The position numbers were made by a program, and so were the translations under genes. A model generated the notes under the pieces. That model did not search any database. It was not told the DNA's origin and worked only from the letters and a program-made list of their open reading frames with translations. This document shows positions 10,341-21,356 of a stretch of DNA of 64,000 nt, piece by piece. Source of the stretch: Bretschneidera sinensis. Its lineage: Eukaryota > Streptophyta > Magnoliopsida > Brassicales > Akaniaceae. How positions within the stretch are numbered: position 1 is the stretch's first letter; each line of letters begins with the position of its first letter. The stretch spans positions 67,372,638-67,436,637 of the forward strand of contig CM043699.1 in the NCBI GenBank assembly GCA_023935145.1. Reading direction: 5' to 3'.

Positions 10341-11890
10341 CTCGAGCATTTAACATACGCCTACTTAGGAGAAAATGAGACTTTACCTGTGATTGTAGCT
10401 GCTAACTTGAGTAGTGGGGAAGAAGGGAAGCTGTTAAGAATTCTTAGGGAGCATAAAACTGCCATTGGGTGGACCATTGCTGACATTAAGGGGATAAGTC
10501 TAGCAAAGTGCATGCATAATATTTACCTTAAAGAAGAAGCAAGGCCCACTCGAGATGCTCAAAGAAGACTTAACCCACACATGAAGGAGGTAGTAAAGGT
10601 CGAGATATTGAAGCTACTAGATGTTGGCATCATTTACCCTATATCGGATAGCAAATGGGTGAGTCTAGTCCAAGTCGTTCCTAAAACGAGTGGGATTACC
10701 GTGGTAAAGAATGAAGATGAGGAGCTCATACCTACAAGAAAAACAACGGGTTGGAGAGTATGCATTGATTACCGGAGATTAAACAAAGTAACTAGAAAAG
10801 ACCATTTTCCCCTGCCATTCATTGATCAAATGCTAGAGAGGTTAGTCGGTCACAGTTATTACTGCTTCTTGGATGGGTATAGTTGATACAATCAAATGGC
10901 CATAGCACCTGAGGATCAAGAAAAAACTACATTCGCATGTCCTTTCGGTACATTTGCTTATAGAAGAATGCCATTCGGTTTATGCAACGCACCAGCCACT
11001 TCTCAAAGATGTATGATGAGCATTTTTTCTTATATGGTAGAGAAATATATTGAGGTGTTCATGGATGATTTTAGTGTCTTTGGATCTAATTTTGATGAGT
11101 GCCTGAATCATTTGGAAAATGTCCTAAGGAGATTTGAAGAGAGTAATTTAGTACTGAATTGGGAGAAATGTCACTTCATGGTTCAACAAGGTATTGTGTT
11201 GGGTCACTCCATCTCAAACAAAGGTATTGAGGTAGACAAAGCTAAGATTGACATCATTTCAAAGCTACCTCCCCCTCTCACGGTCAAGGGCATTAGAAGT
11301 TTCCTTGGATATGCCGGTTTTTATAGAAGATTCATCAAGGACTTCTCCAAAATCTCAAGACCTCTTTGTGCATTACTAACTAAAGATACCAAGTTTGAAT
11401 GGAATGATGATTGTATGCAAGCTTTCAACACCTTGAAGAATGTTCTCACCTCTGCCCCAATAATGATGGCACCAGATTGGGAATCTCCCTTTCGAATTAA
11501 TGTGTGATGCCAGTGACTTCGCCTTGGAAGCTGTCTTAGGTCAAAGAATCAATAAGGTACCTCATACTATTTACTATGCTTCTAGAACGTTAAATGATTC
11601 TCAGCTTAACTATTCTACTACTGAAAAAGAATTGTTAGCTGTTATTTTTGCTTTAGAGAAGTTTAGATCATATCTTATTGGTTCTAAAGTTATTGTATTC
11701 ACTGACCATGCTGCTTTGAGATATTTGTTTTCTAAGAAAGATGCAAAGCCTAGGCTAATCAGATGGGTACTCCTCCTACAAGAATTCGATTTAGAGATCA
11801 AAGACAAGAAAGGTAGTGAGAATGTAGTTGCAGATCATTTGTCAAGACTTCCTTATGAGAGTGATGATAAAGAGTTACCATTAAATGACA
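10341..11890 (+). pseudogene. Athila reverse transcriptase and RNase H (element A)
   Basis: Copies element RNA into DNA and removes the RNA template. RT landmarks: SDSKWVSLVQVVPK (about 10645), GWRVCIDYRRLNK (10750), FPLPFIDQM, the box MPFGLCNAPAT (10968-11000) and the catalytic FMDDFSVFG near 11060. A TGA (10884-10886) follows DGYS, where relatives have Gly. An extra base just before 11500 shifts the frame; RNase H then reads [40 protein letters not shown] and ADHLSRL. Apart from the stop and the shift all core motifs are present. Confidence 0.92.
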
Positions 11891-13287
11891 ACTTCCCCGA
11901 TGAACAACTATTCGCACTAGAGGTAAAACTCCCATGGTACGCTGATATAGTAAATTATCTAACTGCTAAAGTTTTTCCTCCAGGCATGACTACTCAAGAA
12001 AAGAAACGGCTGATATATCTGTCAAGACATTACTATTGGGATGATCCTTATCTTTTCAAAACTTGCCCCGATCAAATCATTAGACGATATATCCCAGATG
12101 AGGAACACTTTAGCTTATTGCAACACTGCCACCAGTTTGCTTATGGAGGACATTATGGGGCAAAACGAACAGCTTTTAAGGTACTCAAATCTGGTTTTTA
12201 TTGGCCTAACCTATTTAAAGATGCTTTCTCCTTTTACAGCTTATGTGATAGATGCTAGCGGACAGGTAACATCTCTTCCCGAAATCAAATGCCCTTACAA
12301 AATATTCATATAGTAGAAATTTTTGATGTATGCGGCATTGATTTCATGGGACCATTTCCTAACTCATTTGGTTATTTATATATTCTTGTGGGCATGGATT
12401 ATGTGTCTAAATGGGTCAAGGCTATCCTCTCAAGGACTAATGATCACAAAGTAGTTATCAAGTTTTTGCAGGCTAACATTTTTACTAGGTTTGGAACTCC
12501 AAGAGCAATCATCAGTGATGGGGGCAGTCACATTCATCATCATTCTTTTGCCGAACTACTCCGGAAGTATGGGATCACTTATAAAGTTGGCACTGCATAT
12601 CATCCTCAAACCAGTGGCCAAGTGGAGATTAGTAATCGTGAGATCAAGGGAATATTAGAAAAGACTGTGAAGCCTAACCGGAAGGATTGGTCTCTACGCT
12701 TAAATGATGCTCTATGGGCATATAGGACAGCTTATAAGACTCCAATTGGCATGTCACCCTACTGCCTAGTCTTTGGAAAAGCATGCCATCTCCCGGTGGA
12801 ATTAGAGCATCGAGCATATTGGGCCATTAAGCAGTTCAACTTCGACATGAAGCAAGCGGGTGAGAAAAGGAAACTGCATCTAAATGAGCTTGAAGAATTG
12901 AGATATGATGCCTATGAGAATGCAAAGTTGTACAAGGAACGGACAAAAGTTTATCATGACAAACAACTAGCCCGGAAGGAGTTCCATGTAGGACAAAAGG
13001 TGTTGTTATATAACTCACGATTAAGGCAGTTCCCAGGCAAGCTTAAATCCAGATGGTACGGTCCGTACATGGTCACCAAGGTCTTCCCTCATGGTGCATT
13101 AGAAGTCTGTGGCCCCAACGGAAATCAGCCCTTTACAATCAATGGACACAGAGCCAAGCCTTACCTCAACATTAACATTCCTCTAAGAGATGAAGATTTG
13201 GAACGTGAATCAGTACAGTATACAGCTGAAACACAAGCACTAGAGCTCCAAGGGGTGGACTCTAAGTGCCTCCTTCCAAACAACTAG
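11891..13287 (+). pseudogene. Athila integrase (element A)
   Basis: Joins the DNA copy to the chromosome. It continues in the RNase H frame. The HHCC zinc finger uses the two His of [12 protein letters not shown] (about 12124-12159) and the Cys pair of LCDRC (12242-12255). The TAG at 12256-12258 directly follows, where relatives read Gln. In the core, the first Asp is in GIDFMGPF (12340), the second in IISDGGSH (12510-12533, with IHHH after it instead of the usual F), and the Glu in NREIKGILE. The C-terminal DNA-binding part has [16 protein letters not shown]. The frame ends with TAG at 13285-13287. Confidence 0.92.
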
Positions 13288-14086
13288 CACGGTAGCAAGA
13301 GAGTGCTTGAGCAAAGTAAAAATTTGATCACCTATTAAGCTCAACCACCTTTGGTAAGGTTAGTAGTACTGAGGCCACTAACAAATGGTAAGGTTGTATT
13401 GTTTCAATAATTTATCATTTTTCAGCTAGGATAAGTTTTTATTTGTGCCCATGTGCCCTGCTTGCGATCGATCGCATTCCCCAGTGCGATCGAGCGCAAG
13501 TGTGCGATCGAGCGTGTCCTTCAAATTTGTTCGAGCGCAGAGATGCGATCGAGCGCACCCCGCGTGCGATCGACCGCACTCGTGGCAGACAGTTATTTAG
13601 CTATAAGTCTGAAAACTCACTCACACTCACACTCACTGACTCCCTTGTCACTAATCGCTCGCGCACTCGCCCTCAGATACTCTCGTTTCCACTCGCACCA
13701 CTCCCTCTCACCATTACCACACAGCATCATTCATCACCACTTCCATCTCCACCATCCTCTGTCACCATCCATTGCCTCCATCACTGTCAACCACCATTTA
13801 CTCCATTCTCATCCCCATTAATCCACAAGGTACTCTACACACACACACAAATTTTAATAATAGAAACTGTGCAATGCATTATACATATATGTTATTTTGT
13901 GTATGATTGTGTGATTGTTCGTTTGTAGGGGGGTTGGAACAAGTTCCACACTTGCAAACTATAGCTTGTCTTTTTGGTGCACACAAGCTGTTCGATGAAA
14001 AGCCAGATCGTGTACGATCGAGCGCACGGTATCTGCAATCGAGCGCATAGTCCAGTGTGCGATCGAGCACACATCATTGAGATCGA
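13288..14086 (+). other. Spacer between integrase and ORF3 of A, with GATCGAGCGC arrays
   Basis: Two clusters of the TGCGATCGAGCGCA-like motif, about six copies at 13462-13577 and four degenerate copies at 14009-14092, flank a CT/CA-rich stretch (13615-13860, including ACACACACAC near 13839). A possible intron can be drawn from AAG|GTACTC (near 13829) to TTTGTAG|GGGG (near 13928), which would fit spliced expression of ORF3; that is speculation. The open frames at 13443-13928 in two registers have biased composition and no recognisable domain. Confidence 0.55.
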
Positions 14087-15063
14087 TTGCAAATCAGGCA
14101 GAACCTAGAACACAGCATGTCAAGACCATCAGTGTCCACCTCCGGTGCATCCAGCAGCTGTGCTTCGTCATCTCGGCCCAGCATCGAGCAGTGCGAGCTT
14201 TTATTTGAGACCTCATTCGCCATCGATGATGTATTCCTGCATATGGACTCCACTCAGTGGGCCGTCCAAGAATTCTGACATAGAGGGTTGAAGAGGCTGT
14301 TTAAACCGGTGTGTTCCATTGCCTACTCCCAGCTCATAGTCCAGTTTTATGAGCATCTCTCTTTCGACTGCAGCAGAATAGGAGTCCTCACCTCTTCAGT
14401 CAGGGGTATGCCCATCGAGGTGACTACTACCGATATCGCCGCTACTCTTTATTGCACCAATGAGTCCCCTCCTGAGGACACTGATATCGAGGAGCAGCCG
14501 GAGTCCTTTGCCCTGGCCGAGATCATCACAGACATGTGCGCTGGCCAGTATGCCGATAGGCATAACAATGCGGCCAGCCGGTCCAAGCTGCCTCCCCGAC
14601 TGTGGCTTGTTGATACGATCCTACAGCGTAACGTGTGTCTATTGGGGCACAAGACACAGCGGTGAGACCAGTTTCTCCATACCATATATGCCTTCCATAG
14701 AGGCCACTGGTACTCCATCCCGGCTGTCATTTGGAGCCAGTTACACAAGTTTTGGGATCACGTGCATGGTCGTTAGACCACCACGGCCAATGCTTGGGGT
14801 CTCCCTTTCCCGTTCCTACTCTCCTCCATCCTCAAGAAGAAGGGGATTAAGGGGACCCACAGCGACGGGCCAGTGCGAGAGCATCCTTTCTTCGGGAAGG
14901 CTCAGTGGACACACAGCATCTCGCATATACCACGAGGACTCTTGTCACGCTAAGTTTGGAGGCACGGTTAGCACGACAAGAGGCTATGCTGCAGGCCATT
15001 CTTGATCGCCTACCTCCGACACCCGGTACCTCTTCGACTGCACCACCTAATGATCAGCAGTGA
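14087..15063 (+). pseudogene. ORF3 of element A (downstream, envelope position)
   Basis: This broken ORF is about 320 codons long and lies in the place where Athila elements may carry an env-like frame. The probable start is the ATG at 14117. Sense reading gives a Ser-rich N-terminus, then LFETSFAIDDVF, RGLKRLF, IVQFYEHLSFD, GVLTSSVRGMPIEV, PPRLWLVDTILQRNV, WSQLHKFWDHVHG and a Pro/Thr-rich end. Stops are at 14276, 14663 and near 14774, with a shift near 14950. The pattern of a short FY.NL-type helix and a V.GM.I strand resembles the 'putative plant transposon protein' family found in plant retroelements; this is from memory. I see no transmembrane segment, so calling it an envelope is not justified. 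No equivalent occurs in B, C, D or H. Confidence 0.6.
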
Positions 15064-16467
15064 GAGGATACCACGTCTGGCTGAAGACGTTAAACTTAGT
15101 GCTCATGGGAGGCACCCCAATGCATATCCTTTTTATAGTTTATGTTATTATTCGTATTTTATACTTTTATATTATTGTCTATTACTTGTTTTCCATTTTA
15201 TCTTTGTTTTTCTTTCTTTTTCAAGGACAGTGTCAGTGCATCCAGTTGAAGTTTGGGGGTGTGCTCCAAGCCATGCAAGCCATATAGCTCTCTATCTCCC
15301 AGGTCAGATCCTTCCATGCTACTCACACATTGGGGACAATGTGCATTTTAAGTTTGGGGGTATGGGGACACATTCACACACTCATTATGCCCTACATTTT
15401 TGTTTTTGTTTTGTTGCTATTTTCATAGATAAATGCATGTTCATTCTGTCCAATAAACTTTTTTTTGTGATATAAAACAAAACTGTATGATTCGACTTCA
15501 TCAGCGAGCTTAACACTTTGAACATATAGGCCAATAATCGAGTTTTGAACCTAGATCACTGCCCTTTTGGCATTTAAGAATTCACAAGTTTAGCTTAAAC
15601 TATCACGAGCACATTAGCAGATGATCGTGTGGGGTATGACATGTTATTTGGATTTGTATGTTTCTTTTGCTTGACTGTGAACTAGATGACCTATTATATT
15701 GACATTTTGGCATATAAAAATAGAAAAGATTAATTAGTGCTCAAAAGAAAAAAAAAATGTTCCTAATGATCAATAAAAAACAAATCTTCTGCCGAGTAAC
15801 TGGCCCTTTTGCCTCAGTAAGCATTGAGTGTCACGTCAAAAGGTGGAAAATTGTAAAGTGATCATTAAAAAGAATCTTCCACTGAGTAACTGGCCCTCTT
15901 GCCTCAGTAAGCATTGAGTGTCACGTTAAAAGGTGGAAAATTCTAAAACCAGTTAGTTTCATAGCCTTGTTGACTCGAGCTAGTAAGTCTTTAGGGGTGC
16001 CTTTACACCTAATGCCCTAAAACCATCTGGTTTGGGAGTCATTGGCTAAACACTCGTTACAGGAGTCAACAAGAAAGCTTAAGGGAACTAACTTGGCAAA
16101 AATCTCACAAATAAAAGTCTATGCCATATTTGTTGACTCTAATAGGAAGTTTGGTGAATCTTGAGTCATCGAAACAATACACGTTTGAATTTCTTGGAAA
16201 CCCAATCTTTTGTGTGCTAGTCACCACACACTAAAGTCAAACTTGTGATGTCTTAAACTACCTCATGAAAATGATTTACATTCAAAACTCTTATTCATTG
16301 CAAAAATATGTTTACACTTGTTAAGCTTGCTCATGAATGCGCATCATAGTTTTGTGAAAAATCTAAACTTTTGATTGACACCATGAACATTGGATTTATC
16401 TATGTTTTTCGTTTTAGTTTTTAATTTAGTATTGCTAAGGGACTAGCAATATGTAAGTTTGGGGGTG
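15064..16467 (+). other. 3' non-coding region of element A
   Basis: It begins with the conserved block at 15075-15115 (GACGTTAAACTTAG, then GGGAGGC), also found in C and D. Then come two G-tract copies with AAGTTTGGGGGT (15249-15262 and 15349-15362) and a direct repeat of about 68 bases occurring twice (15785-15853 and 15876-15943, around gagtaactgg and cctcagtaagc). A hairpin AAACCATCTGGTTT stands at 16020-16033, and the true polypurine tract comes last. C and H have the same parts in the same order. Confidence 0.7.
16455..16467 (+). other. Polypurine tract of element A
   Basis: AAGTTTGGGGGTG directly abuts the 3' LTR start at 16468. It primes plus-strand DNA synthesis. Confidence 0.85.
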
Positions 16468-17798
16468 TGATAGATGCTTAAATATTCATATTTAAGCCCC
16501 CTTATTTACATTTGTTAGGTCCTTAATTACGTTAATTTGGTCTATTTTACTCCATTTGTGTGTTTTATATGTTTTTATAGGGTTTTGGAGAAAAAGAAGC
16601 AGTTTAGGCACTTAAAGGAAGAAATCTGGAATCCCTGGAGCATTCTCTGGACAAATTGCGATCGATCGCGCCATGCAATGCGATCGAGCGCACATTGCGA
16701 TCGTGCGCACACATGAAGGATCGAGCGCACACTGCGATCGAGCGCAAGACATATGCGATCGAGCGCACATATACGGGAGTGAACAGCAAACTGCAGAACC
16801 CTATTTTGGAAATAAGAGAATTTTCATTTTAGGAAGGTTTAGGAACTCATGGGTCTCTTAGGACTTCTCAAAGACCTATAAATACACTTATAACTCACAC
16901 ATATAAGACACACTTCAGATAGAAAACACTTTTCTCTTTTCTTTTACTTGGAGTTGAGAGCTTGGGAGAGAATTGAAGCCTCTTCTCTCGGGTTTATTAA
17001 TGTTTAGTTTATTTATAATGTTTACTTTAGATAGTATGTGTAACTAACTTTCTTATAGGGCTCGATTGAAGCCCTAGTTATGCATTCCCATATTTATATT
17101 CATTGATAAAATATTTGCCAATAGCTTTTATTATGTTACTTAACTTGATTAATGCTTGTGCTTATTTAAATTCCTCATATGTATGTGTAAGGCCAACGTA
17201 TGCATGTGGTATGGATAGGTTAGTTAGATCAATTTGGATGACCAAGTCCTAGGTCTAACATTAGTAACAAGGGATATCTTATCCGGATACCCGGGTTAAT
17301 CAACATGGGAAACCGGGAGTAGATACCATGCCCTAGGTCTCATGTGGTTGTCGATTTCTATAATACTTATGTTTTCTTAAGGAACAACTCAAGCAGATAC
17401 CATGCTGAATCCCTTAAGGAAGAAAATAGTTAGAGTAGATGCCATGCCTAACTCGTGGCTTAGGGAAATCAAGAGCTTAAGGAGTAGATACCATGCCCTT
17501 GGGTTGGCAACCAGTAGGTATACATAATAAGGCTAGTGCACTGATACCTTATATAAATTTGGGAAAGTATGACTACTGGTGGATATCAAAGCCCTATGTC
17601 TTTATTATTATCAATTCACCTTCCAACAGTTATTTATCTCTTTTTACTTTAGAGAAACTGATTCTAAAAGCAACTTTACCAATCCCTGTGGAGATGACCT
17701 TGCTTTCGCACATTATACTACATTGTTGACCTTGTGCACTTGCAAGTAAAACAAGTACGATTATCCGCTTAATTATTTAGGTAGATTTTTGCACAACA
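16468..17798 (+). repeat. 3' LTR of element A
   Basis: It has the same length (1331 bp) and order as 6287-7617. Differences are scattered single bases; several are C/T or G/A at CpG sites (for example gcgatcg here against gtgatcg in the 5' copy). TATA box at 16877-16884. It is followed by AACAA, the right copy of the target duplication. Confidence 0.92.
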
Positions 17799-17837
17799 AA
17801 CAACAATGCATGAAAAGTAACATAGCATGAATGTTGT

Positions 17838-18162
17838 TGTTGTGAAACGTGCAACGATTATGATGAATAATACGAAAAGTAAAGAGAGAGAGAAAGCAAT
17901 TAAACACACAGATTTAACATGGTTCGGCAGTATGCCTACGTCCATAGGAGCGAGCAGTCGCTAAATTTCACTATGTCAAAATAGGGTTACATCATATGTA
18001 TTTATACTAACCCTAGCTGTATAGAGGTATTAGAAAAGTCCTCAAATACCCCTGTACCGCTCCGTTCCACTGGGTCCGCTCCGTTCCATTCCACTTAACT
18101 CCGGCATCAGCTTGATTTCTCTGTAAATATGTTCCACTCGATATGAGCCATATACTACAACA
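17838..18162 (-). mobile_element. Solo copia LTR (J), same family as F
   Basis: On the minus strand it reads TGTTGTAGTATATGG to CACAACA, matching both F LTRs and including tagtataaataca. There is no internal sequence, so it is a solo LTR. Flanks are GTTGT (17833-17837) and ATTGT (18163-18167), a likely target duplication with one change. It lies in B's 3' non-coding region, 40 bases from element A. The middle, with GGAGCGGA-like words, is longer than in F. Confidence 0.82.
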
Positions 18163-19559
18163 ATTGTTTATCCGAGAATTTTGCAGAACTTTCTAGCATT
18201 CAAACAAACGTTGGCCAAAGCTCACAGATTCTAACGAGATTTTCAAATCATGTCTTCTGAAAAACTGTGAGTGTGTGCACTAAGCCTAAACCTTCTTACC
18301 ACAAACCAATGATTCATAAAACTTTGAATTCAACCAAGTAAGAAGCCTTAACTCCATTATCCTCATAGGTAAAGTGTTTATCAATTGAAACAGGGAAGCT
18401 ACTTACTTATGGAGTTAGAAAACGGATAAAAGCACTAAGTGAAAGGGTCAAGCAATTTAAGACAAGTAAATGAACAAGAATCGACCACAAGATAGGCTAA
18501 TCACGCAATTCATAGCACTTTATCTAACTTACCAATATAATGCCTTAAAATTTCAATGGTTAATCAATAAGCTTTGGTGTTGAAGCTCCTTTCTTCTGAG
18601 TGTGGTGCGACAACTTATCTTCCTTAAACTGTTGAATCTTCTTTCTTTCGAATAAAAACTGAAAACTGATGTAAACAAAAACTGAATTTTCTTATTCTTC
18701 TTTTTTCTTTTTCTCTTCTCTCTTTTTTTTTTTTTTAGAGAATTACAATATAAATAAATAAGATGATAGAAGAATGATGTATTTTTTTCTCTTCTCTTTT
18801 TTTTTTTCCTTTTAGAGAATTACAATATAAATAAATAGGCTGATAGAAGAAAAATCATTCCCAAGATATTGTCGACTATTAAAACTCTACGCAAATGTCA
18901 ATGATGGATTCGAAGGCTTCGATGAGTAAACAAATCATTTCTCCACATGTGAAGTACGCCAAACAAAGCATCTCGAATAGTGATAAAACCAATTCAAGTA
19001 GGCAATAAAAGTTCAAAATGCTAGTTTTCTCAGACTCTTCACTCAATAGAAACAAATGTGCTTTAAACATAGTTGAGAACCAAAAATCATATGCATCTCT
19101 CTCTAAACAATCCACGAAGCTTATTATGTGTACATAAATGAGTTTCCAGAAAACAGTCAGTGTTAATCAAGATAGTGCCATTGGACCTTGACGGAAACAG
19201 AGTTGTAATCATGCTTCAAGAGTTCACAAAATCGTGAAATCTCACAAACATGCCATGATAGTTTCACACAAAACAATATATAACAACAATGCATATACTA
19301 CCACCCCCAACTAGAATGTGACAGTGTCCTCACAATCACTAAAAGATAGGAAAATCATACCGACAGGAGAGAGGAACTCCAATAACGTAGCGTAGGTAAA
19401 CCTGTATCACACAAAACAAAACATAAAAGAAAACAAAGCAAAACAAAAGAAACTAAACTAGAAAGCAGTAAAATATAATATAGATAGAAGTACTAAACAT
19501 GAAGCAAAGTAAACAGAGGCAACCAGAGAGATCTCCTCTGGTTCCTCTATTTTGTCCAC
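18163..19559 (-). other. 3' non-coding region of element B
   Basis: Lies between B's integrase end and its polypurine tract. The minus strand has a G-rich tract opposite cacccccaact at 19302-19312, as in D. Bases 18706-18855 hold a direct duplication (period about 77) of a pyrimidine run plus agagaattacaatataaataaata. The short open frame at 18879-19115 has no recognisable homology. The hairpin module of A, C and H is not visible here. Confidence 0.6.
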
Positions 19560-19952
19560 ATAGTGCTTCAGACGTTGCCCATTCACTCAAAATACTCTCC
19601 CATCTTTTGGAATTTCTATCTCAACTAAACCATTAGGAAAGACTTGCTTAACCACGAACGGGCTGGTCCATCTCGATTTTAGCTGCCAGGATGAAGGTGA
19701 AGCCTCGAGTCATACAGATGGACTAATTGATTGGGCTCGAAATGCTTCCTTAGAATTTACTTGTCATGAACCGCCTTAATCTTTGCCTTGTAGATTTTTA
19801 AGTTGTTGTAGGCATCATTTCGCAACTCTTCAATCTCAGCCAAACTGAAGCTTCCTATGAATTCCTGCATCATTAAGATCAAAGTTAATGCTCTTCTGGT
19901 AGATGGCAAGCTTTTCCAAAGATAAGCCGGTACGAAGACATCCCGAGGTTGG
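19560..19952 (-). pseudogene. Integrase C-terminus of element B
   Basis: On the minus strand, starting at the insertion point of C, it reads [13 protein letters not shown], then IEELRNDAYNNLKIYKAKIKA, HDK and YDSRLHLHPG. This is the integrase tail of the Athila group and parallels H at 52729-53100. Stops and shifts are present. When C and one target copy are left out, the frame continues directly from the integrase core at 27295, with roughly ten codons of the usual sequence missing. Confidence 0.8.
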
Positions 19953-21356
19953 TGTTGTGAGTTTTAAATTACTCGCAAGCGCAAAAGTCGTTTGCAATAT
20001 AGTGTTGTGCAAGTGCAAGGTCGAATCCATAGGGAATTGCGTTGTGAAAATGTAATTTTATCTAAACTAAACTTATCTTAACCTAGTTCCGAGTTTTGAA
20101 TTATATGTTGCAAAACAAATAAAAAACTAAACTAAATTAATTTAAAACTAATAATAAAGACACTAAGGTTTCTGAATCCACCCCACCAAAGTTAAGCATA
20201 TATCTTCATGTTCTAAAAATAGCCTATCAAAACATTCCATGAATCCAACTTAAAAAAAAAAAAAACAACAAATATCTCAATTAAACCAAAAGCATCCAAT
20301 GTATCCGCTTTTAACAAATCACAAAGGAAATCCAATTTAATCAAAAACAATTTGATGTATCCATCAGATGAAACACATGGAATATCCAACAGAACAATTT
20401 AAACACAACCAATCATAAGATTTTATTAAAATAATTGACAGAACATTTATACTAAAAAAAACATCAGAATTGTATAAACAAATTTGAAACTATTATGCCA
20501 AACAACGGCGAGGCTTCATCTTCAACCTTAGTTGAAGATTTTAGCCACTCATAATCATGAAACTAAAGTTCACAATAACATTGCTAAATATTAAACTTTA
20601 AAACTAACAAAAGCAGTAAATTAAAAACTGACTATACATGGGGAGAAATTCCACACGCTGTTGGGCGGCGCTTCCCCCCGTGATAGCAAAGCCTTCGGAG
20701 ATCCACCAGAATGCTAGTATAAGTCCTCCAAATTGCACCAAAATGGCACTTGGATTTCTTATTAAAGATGAAGTGAAGAGGGGCTTATATAGGGAAACAT
20801 CACCAGTGCAATATGCTTCCAATCCGATGTGGGATACTGCAAATTTCAGCTTTTGCTCTTTGACCTTTGTCTACTAAAACTGCCATAACTTTTTCTAAAA
20901 AAATCATTTTATTGATCAATAAAATTTCCCAGAAATTAGACATCGGGATCTTTCTAAGCATATATGGCTTATCTCCTGGTTCTTTCTGAATAAATACAGT
21001 TTAATCCTAAAAAATGGCTGATCTGTCACGTTGAAATCATGCACAGCCTGACCTTTGTCTACTAAAACTACCATAACTTTGTCTAGAAAAATCATTTTAT
21101 TGATCCGTAAAATTCCTCAGAAACTAGACATCCGGATCTTTCCAAGCATATATGGCTCATCTCTTGGTTCTTCCTGAATCAATACAGTTTAATATTCAAA
21201 AATGGCTGATCTGTACTAGCAATTCTGGCAATTTAGTGAAACTCCTTTACAAGCTTGTAAACCTGTAAAACAACGAAAAACAACACAAAGCAACAAATTC
21301 CTAAGCTAACAAATGTAAATTAAGGGGCCAAAATATATAATATTTGGCACTCATCA
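19953..21356 (-). repeat. 3' LTR of element C
   Basis: It pairs with 26077-27289 almost throughout (lower boundary TGTTGTGAG, upper boundary CTCATCA). The segment beginning tgacctttgtctactaaaac occurs twice here (about 20869 and 21050) and once in the 5' copy. The minus-strand TATA region ggcttatatagg lies near 20785. Open frames at 20604-20877 lie inside the LTR and are mirrored in the other copy. Confidence 0.9.

Larger units (their letters stand above)
6287..17798 (+). mobile_element. Complete Athila-type Ty3/gypsy element A with extra ORF3
   Basis: Full-length element of 11.5 kb. LTRs of 1331 bp each (6287-7617 and 16468-17798) are flanked by the perfect 5-base target duplication AACAA (6282-6286 and 17799-17803). 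The order is primer site, gag, protease, RT, RNase H, integrase, a motif-rich spacer, ORF3, 3' non-coding region, polypurine tract. Its LTRs are close to identical by eye, with scattered differences of mostly C/T and G/A type, so it is among the younger insertions here. Stops and two frameshifts show it is no longer autonomous. It lies in B's 3' non-coding region in opposite orientation. Confidence 0.92.

Noticed and set aside
13443..13928. Open frame of 161 codons after integrase of A
   Set aside because: A second frame is open over the same bases, composition follows the CT-rich and GATCGAGCGC repeats, and no domain is visible.
14087..15063. ORF3 as a true envelope gene
   Set aside because: No signal peptide or membrane segment can be seen, so only the position fits.
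20604..20877. Small frames repeated at 26749-26953 (C) and similar ones at 30230-30743 and 35271-35705 (D)
   Set aside because: All are inside LTRs and repeat only because the LTRs do.
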